Shown: piece by piece, positions 42,612 to 46,751 of the stretch | Layout: each line of letters begins with the position of its first letter | Position numbering within the stretch: the stretch's first letter is position 1 | Assembly: GCA_021298085.1 (NCBI GenBank) | Contig: JAJTDE010000013.1 | Location: 1-46,751, forward strand | Length of the DNA: 46,751 nt | Source: Rubrivivax sp. | GTDB lineage: Bacteria > Pseudomonadota > Gammaproteobacteria > Burkholderiales > Burkholderiaceae_C | Direction of reading: 5' to 3' | Position numbers and translations under genes: made by a program | Notes under the pieces: model-generated | What the model was told of the DNA's origin: nothing | Databases searched by the model: none | The model's input: only the letters and a program-made list of their open reading frames with translations

Positions 42612-42711
42612 TCGCGGCGGGTGCCGCTGGTGTGGTGTCGACACACGACGGTACAAAGCGGCTGCCGGCCCCGCGTGGGCCTGTCCAGCACCACCCCAAC
42701 CCCGTACCGCC

Positions 42712-43551
42712 ATGCCACAGCACGCCGTCTCAGCCACTGCCACCCCCCGCGCCCGTTGGCGCATCCGCCTGGCCGCCTGGGCACTCGCGCTGGGCGCAGC
42801 GGGCGGCCTGCTGGCGGCCAACCCGGCACTCGCACAGGCCGCACCCGGCGGCAAGCTCCGGGTGGGGGTCGAAGGCAACTACCCCCCGTTTTCCCGGCTC
42901 GGCGCCGACGGCAAGCTCAGCGGCTTCGACATCGACATCGCCCTGGCCGTGTGCGAACGGATGAAGGTGGAGTGCACGCTGGTGCAGCAGGAATGGGACG
43001 GCATGATCCCCGCGCTGGCCGCCCGCAAGTTCGACCTCATCGTCGCGTCGATGACCATCACCGAGGAACGCAAGAAGGCGGTGGAGTTCTCCGACCCGTA
43101 CTACGACGTGCCCTCGCGCTTCGTGGCCAAGGCCGGCGCCTTCAAGGACCACACCCCGGCCGATTTCAAGGGCAAGAAGATCATCGTGCTGCGCAACAGC
43201 CCGCGCGCCAAGTTCCTGGCCGAGCGCTACAAGGACAGTGAGCTGTTGCAGGTCAACAGGGAAACCGACGTCTACCTCGAATTGGTGGCCGGCCGCGGTG
43301 ACGTGGGCTTCGGCTCCAGCGTGGTGTCCTCCGAAGCCTTCCTCAAGCGCCCCGAGGGACGCGGCTTTGCCCAGGTGGGCAACACCGTCAGGCTGGACGG
43401 CGGGGCCGGCGGCGTGGGCATCGCCATGCGCAAGGGTGAGGCCGCGCTGCGCGACCAGGTCAATGCCGCGCTGAAGGCCATCCGCACCGACGGCAGCTAC
43501 AAGCGCCTGGCCGACAAGTACTTCGACTTCGACATCTCCGGCGCCAACTGA
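42712..43551 (+). CDS. aotJ: Periplasmic basic-amino-acid/dipeptide-binding protein (AotJ/HisJ family)
   Basis: A protein of 279 aa. Signal peptide with hydrophobic LAAWALALGAAGGLLAA, cut after ALA before QAAPG. Solute-binding family 3: KLRVGVEGNYPPFS, GFDIDIALAVCERM, EWDGMIPALAARKFDLIVASM (about residues 97-117), TITEERKKAVEFSDPYY, GVGIAMRKG and ADKYFDFDI. It captures the substrate for the two permeases that follow. Relatives bind arginine, ornithine, lysine or histidine; in Pseudomonas the aot system also serves uptake of beta-Asp-Arg. The 172-nt gap before it holds the putA terminator, the proposed ArgR site and presumably the promoter. Confidence 0.9.
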   Translation: MPQHAVSATATPRARWRIRLAAWALALGAAGGLLAANPALAQAAPGGKLRVGVEGNYPPFSRLGADGKLSGFDIDIALAVCERMKVECTLVQQEWDGMIPALAARKFDLIVASMTITEERKKAVEFSDPYYDVPSRFVAKAGAFKDHTPADFKGKKIIVLRNSPRAKFLAERYKDSELLQVNRETDVYLELVAGRGDVGFGSSVVSSEAFLKRPEGRGFAQVGNTVRLDGGAGGVGIAMRKGEAALRDQVNAALKAIRTDGSYKRLADKYFDFDISGAN

Positions 43552-43598
43552 GCCGCTGCAACCACGGCAGGTGTCGAACACTCACCCAGGAAGCACCG

Positions 43599-44285
43599 AT
43601 GCTGCACGGATACGGTACCGCCATTCTCGGCGGCCTGTGGGTCACGCTGTGGGTCGCGGCGCTGTCGCTGGCCACGGCCTGCGCCTTCGGCCTGCTGGGT
43701 GCGGTAGCCAAACTGTCGAGTTCACGCGCGGCCCAATGGCTGGCCCAGGCCTACACCACAGTCATCCGCGGCCTGCCTGACCTGGTGCTGATGCTGTTGA
43801 TCTTCTACGGCGGGCAGATCGCCCTGAACGCACTGGCTGCCCGCCAGGGATGGGACTACATCGACGTCCCACCCTACGCGGCCGGTGTGCTGACCCTGGG
43901 CTTCATCTATGGCGCCTACCTGACGGAAACCTTCCGCGGCGCCATCCTCGCCGTGCCACGCGGCCAGAGCGAGGCCGCCCTGGCCTTCGGCATGCGACGC
44001 GGCCAGGTGCTGCGCCGCATCGTGCTGCCACAGATGGTGCGGCACGCCATTCCGGGCTTCACCAACAACTGGCTGGTGATGGTCAAGGCCACGGCGCTGG
44101 TGTCCATCATCGGTCTGGACGACATGGTGCACCGCGCCAACCTGGCGGCCTCGGCCACCCGCGAACCCTTCACCTTCTTCGTGCTGATTGCGGGTGTCTA
44201 CCTGGCCATCACCTCGGTGTCGCTGGGCCTGCTGCACCTGCTCAACCGCCGCTACAGCCTGGGCGTCAAGGCGCTGCGCTTCTGA
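43599..44285 (+). CDS. aotQ: ABC transporter permease (AotQ/HisQ-like)
   Basis: A protein of 228 aa with about five membrane helices (first: LGGLWVTLWVAALSLATACA, about residues 10-29). The ATP-binding-protein contact loop reads AALAFGMRRGQVLRRIVLPQ, a close match to the EAA motif of polar amino-acid permeases. AGGAAG precedes ATG 43599. It forms the channel with the next permease. Confidence 0.93.
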   Translation: MLHGYGTAILGGLWVTLWVAALSLATACAFGLLGAVAKLSSSRAAQWLAQAYTTVIRGLPDLVLMLLIFYGGQIALNALAARQGWDYIDVPPYAAGVLTLGFIYGAYLTETFRGAILAVPRGQSEAALAFGMRRGQVLRRIVLPQMVRHAIPGFTNNWLVMVKATALVSIIGLDDMVHRANLAASATREPFTFFVLIAGVYLAITSVSLGLLHLLNRRYSLGVKALRF

Positions 44286-44310
44286 GCCATTGGCTGCCCT
44301 CACCCCACCC

Positions 44311-45000
44311 ATGAACACCGACGTCATCCTGGAAAGTCTGCCGGCCTTTGCCGACGGCCTGTGGGTGTGCCTGAAACTGCTGGTGATCAGCCTGGCCACG
44401 GGCTTGCTGGTGTCGGTCCCGCTGGCCATCGCGCGGGTGTCCAGCCAGCGCTGGTTGGCCTGGCCGGTGTGGCTGTTCACCTACGTCATCCGCGGCACGC
44501 CGCTGCTGGTGCAGGTGTTCATCGTCTACTACGGGCTGGCCCAGTTCGAGAGCGTGCGCAACAGCCCGGCCTGGCCGCTGCTGCGCGAAGCCTGGTTCTG
44601 TGCCTGGCTGGCGTTCTCGGTGAACACCACGGCCTACACCACGGAAATCATCGCCGGCGCCCTGAAGGCCACGCCCTCCGGTGAGGTGGAAGCCGCCCGG
44701 GCCTTCGGCCTGACAGGCTGGTCGCTGTACCGCCGCATCCTGCTGCCCAGCGCGCTGCGCCGTGCGCTGCCCCAGTACGGCAACGAGGTGATCAGCCTGA
44801 TGCACGCCACCGCCATCGCCAGCACCGTGACGCTGGTGGACATCACCCGCGTGGCCCGTGACGTCTATGCCAACCACCTGCTGCCCATGGAAGCCTTTGG
44901 CATGGCCGCACTCATCTACTTTGTGTTGACCTTTGCCATGGCGGGCGTGTTCAAGGGCCTGGAACGCCGCTGGCTGCGCCACCTGCGGCCGGCCTCCTGA
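44311..45000 (+). CDS. aotM: ABC transporter permease (AotM/HisM-like)
   Basis: A protein of 229 aa with about five membrane helices. The EAA-type loop reads EVEAARAFGLTGWSLYRRIL. I chose ATG 44311 (MNTDVILESLPAFADGLWV) because it aligns with the other permease's N-terminus; no clear Shine-Dalgarno sequence is visible. Other motifs are YVIRGTPLLVQVFIVYYG and NTTAYTTEIIAGALK. Second membrane subunit of the importer. Confidence 0.93.
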   Translation: MNTDVILESLPAFADGLWVCLKLLVISLATGLLVSVPLAIARVSSQRWLAWPVWLFTYVIRGTPLLVQVFIVYYGLAQFESVRNSPAWPLLREAWFCAWLAFSVNTTAYTTEIIAGALKATPSGEVEAARAFGLTGWSLYRRILLPSALRRALPQYGNEVISLMHATAIASTVTLVDITRVARDVYANHLLPMEAFGMAALIYFVLTFAMAGVFKGLERRWLRHLRPAS

Positions 45001-45028
45001 ATGCGCTGCCCCACCCCATTGCCCAACG

Positions 45029-46144
45029 ATGATCGTTGAAACCCACACTCTGCCCGGCGGCACGCCCGGCCTGCAGCCGGCCCTGACGGTGCTGCGCTTT
45101 GGCCGGGCCGGCGCGCGGCCCAAGGTCACCATCCAGGCAGCGCTGCATGCCGACGAGACCCCGGCACTGCTGGTGGCCCAGGCGCTGCGTGCACAGCTCA
45201 GCGAGCTGGAGGCCGCCGGCCAGCTGCTGGGCGAGGTGCTGCTGGTGCCGATGGCCAACCCCATTGGCCTGGGCCAGTGCCTGCTGGGGCGCCTGGAGGG
45301 CCGCTTTGACCTGCGCGACGGCAGCAACTTCAACCGCGGCCACGCCAGCCTGGCCGATGCCGCCGCACAGCGCCTGGAGGGCCAGCTGGGTGCCGACTCG
45401 GCACTGAACCAGCAGCGGGTGCGGCAGGCGCTGAAGGAGGCCGCCGCCGCACTGCCGGCCCAGAACACCACCGAACACCTCAAGCGGCGGCTGCTGCTCA
45501 ACGCGGTGGACAGCGACATGGTCTTCGACCTGCACTGCGACGCCCAGGCCGTGGTGCACCTCTACGCGCTGACGACCCATGAAGCCCTGGCCCGCGAGCT
45601 CGGCGCCTGGGTCGGCGCCCAGGCCGTGCTGTTGGCGTCGGACAGCGGCGGTTCCCCGTTTGACGAAGCCTGCAGCCGGCCCTGGCTGCAGCTGCAGGAG
45701 CGCTTTCCGGGGCACCCCATCCCGGCCGCGTGTTTTGCCTGCACGCTGGAGTGGCGCGGTGAATCCGACACCAGCCTGGAACAGGCCCAGGCCGATGCCG
45801 CGGCACTCATCCAGTTCCTGCGCCGCCACGGTGTGGCCACGCCCGACGACAAGCCCGCCCCCGAGGCGTTGTGCCAGCCCACGCCACTGGCGGCCAGCGA
45901 ACCCATCACCGCCCCGCATGCCGGTGTGCTGGTGTTCCACGCCGAGCCCGGCCAGCGCCTGCAGGCCGGCGACACGGTGGCCACGCTGGTGGAGCTGGAA
46001 CACGGCACCCACACCCCGCTGCGCTGCGAGTCCAGCGGCGTGCTGTACGCACGGATCGCCGGCCGCTGGGCAGGCGCCGGCCAACGGGTGGCCAAGGTCG
46101 CCGGCTGGACCTTGTCGCGGCGTGGCGAACTGCTGAGCGCCTGA
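45029..46144 (+). CDS. aotO: Cyanophycin dipeptide hydrolase candidate (AotO/CphZ; AstE/AspA-like metallopeptidase family)
   Basis: A protein of 371 aa. The fold is that of the succinylglutamate desuccinylase/aspartoacylase family: zinc ligands H40 and E43 in ALHADE and H169 in VFDLHCDA, catalytic Glu241 in CTLEWRG, and a C-terminal lipoyl-like beta domain (ITAPHAGVLVFHAEPGQRLQ, about 290-310). Automatic annotation would call it AstE, but it lies between the permease and ATPase genes exactly as aotO does in Pseudomonas. AotO has been shown to be CphZ, which splits beta-Asp-Arg into Asp and Arg. No signal peptide, so it acts in the cytoplasm after import. Family identity is firm; substrate is inferred from context. 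Confidence 0.82.
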   Translation: MIVETHTLPGGTPGLQPALTVLRFGRAGARPKVTIQAALHADETPALLVAQALRAQLSELEAAGQLLGEVLLVPMANPIGLGQCLLGRLEGRFDLRDGSNFNRGHASLADAAAQRLEGQLGADSALNQQRVRQALKEAAAALPAQNTTEHLKRRLLLNAVDSDMVFDLHCDAQAVVHLYALTTHEALARELGAWVGAQAVLLASDSGGSPFDEACSRPWLQLQERFPGHPIPAACFACTLEWRGESDTSLEQAQADAAALIQFLRRHGVATPDDKPAPEALCQPTPLAASEPITAPHAGVLVFHAEPGQRLQAGDTVATLVELEHGTHTPLRCESSGVLYARIAGRWAGAGQRVAKVAGWTLSRRGELLSA

Positions 46145-46205
46145 ACGGCAGGACCGATCACCCGCGCAGTACCTGGCCCGCCTCGGAACGCACCCCTCCG
46201 CCACC

Positions 46206-46751
46206 ATGAGCAGCACCCTCCCTACCCCCGCGCCTGCCACGAGCAACCCTGAGGCCACACCCCCCGCCGTCCTGCACGCCGACGGCATTGTCAAGCGCTT
46301 CGGCACCACCACCGTGCTCGACGGCGTCAGCTTGCAGGCCCGGCAGGGTGACGTCATCGCCATGATCGGCGCCAGCGGCTCCGGCAAGAGCACCTTCCTG
46401 CGCTGCCTGAACCTGCTCGAACAACCCAACGCCGGCACGCTGCATGTGGCCGGTGAAGCCATCCGCCTCGCGCCTGACCGCCAAGGGGTGCTGCAGGCCG
46501 TCGACGCGGCCCAGCTGCAGCGGCTGCGCACCCGTGTGGCGATGGTCTTCCAGCACTTCAACCTCTGGTCGCACATGACGGCACTCGACAACGTCACCGA
46601 GGCGCCGCAGCAGGTGCTGGGCCTGTCGCGTGCCGAGGCGGTGGAGCGGGCCGAGGCCTACCTGCAGCGGGTGGGGGTGCACCACCGCCGCCACGCCTAC
46701 CCGGCGCATCTGTCGGGGGGTGAACAGCAGCGCGTGGCCATCGCCCGTGCG
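46206..46751 (+). CDS. aotP: ABC transporter ATP-binding protein (AotP/HisP-like), 3' end beyond the window
   Basis: The first 182 residues are visible before the right edge. Walker A GASGSGKST, Q-loop AMVFQHFNLWSHMT, and signature LSGGEQQRVAIARA are all present; the segment APDRQGVLQAVDAAQLQRLR is the insert typical of HisP-type ATPases. An N-terminal Pro/Ala-rich extension precedes the domain. It starts 61 nt after aotO and powers the AotJQM importer. Confidence 0.93.
   Translation, partial: MSSTLPTPAPATSNPEATPPAVLHADGIVKRFGTTTVLDGVSLQARQGDVIAMIGASGSGKSTFLRCLNLLEQPNAGTLHVAGEAIRLAPDRQGVLQAVDAAQLQRLRTRVAMVFQHFNLWSHMTALDNVTEAPQQVLGLSRAEAVERAEAYLQRVGVHHRRHAYPAHLSGGEQQRVAIARA

Noticed and set aside
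42635..42644. GTGTCGACAC palindrome as a third ArgR half-site before aotJ
   Set aside because: Its distance to the neighbouring half-site is 32 bp rather than 21, and AA is missing at the required place on both strands.
1..46751. tRNA, rRNA, CRISPR arrays, insertion sequences, integrase genes or attachment sites
   Set aside because: None seen on reading either strand; insertions into the housekeeping block show no transposase or recognisable boundary repeats.

Overview
The window is GC-rich, densely packed bacterial DNA. The co-oriented block yebC-purD-(acyltransferase)-hemF-nadD-rsfS-rlmH-maf, with rng further along, plus a GTP-type PEP carboxykinase, points to a betaproteobacterium of the order Burkholderiales. 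I cannot name the genus. No rRNA, tRNA, CRISPR array, insertion sequence or prophage was recognised.

Layout. 1-3262 (+): end of an unknown gene, an outer-membrane barrel protein and an OmpR-type two-component pair. 3298-4250 (-): a HEPN/nucleotidyltransferase pair with a fused winged helix, its own promoter and a possible operator. 4430-5914 (-): rng. 6257-8131 (+): pckG behind a long structured leader. 8297-9472 (+): hipB and a hipA broken by an in-frame amber codon. 9529-14240 (-): a two-subunit NAD-linked formate dehydrogenase of the Fdh1/Fdw architecture. 14246-23253 (-): the housekeeping block, split by a divergent secreted SRPBCC gene and by a glf-DUF707 surface-sugar pair. 23361-29896: a sigma-54 activator divergent from a PQQ-enzyme module (sorbosone-dehydrogenase-like protein, cytochrome c, and a TonB receptor closely resembling the PQQ importer PqqU/YncD).

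29948-46751 is the most interesting part. It looks like a system for scavenging cyanophycin (the beta-Asp-Arg polymer) and its dipeptide. It contains a TonB receptor, a divergent exported cyanophycinase, an AraC-type ArgR-like regulator, arginine N-succinyltransferase and a shortened paralogue, an Lrp regulator, ornithine cyclodeaminase, bifunctional PutA, and an aotJQMOP-like ABC operon. The operon's fourth gene resembles AotO/CphZ, the cyanophycin-dipeptide hydrolase. The five genes cphE-argR-astA-astA2-lrp are all joined by 4-nt start/stop overlaps. Two places, before cphE and before aotJ, carry direct repeats with the 21-bp period (YGTCG-N9-AA-N5) described for Pseudomonas ArgR. This would put extracellular depolymerisation, uptake, dipeptide cleavage and arginine/proline catabolism under one regulator.

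Inferred flow: polymer cut outside the cytoplasm by CphE; dipeptide crosses the outer membrane (possibly by the divergent TonB receptor) and the inner membrane by AotJQMP; AotO/CphZ releases Asp and Arg; Arg enters the AST route, or ornithine is turned to proline by Ocd and to glutamate by PutA. The remaining AST enzymes, arginase, cyanophycin synthetase and other isoaspartyl dipeptidases are not in the window.
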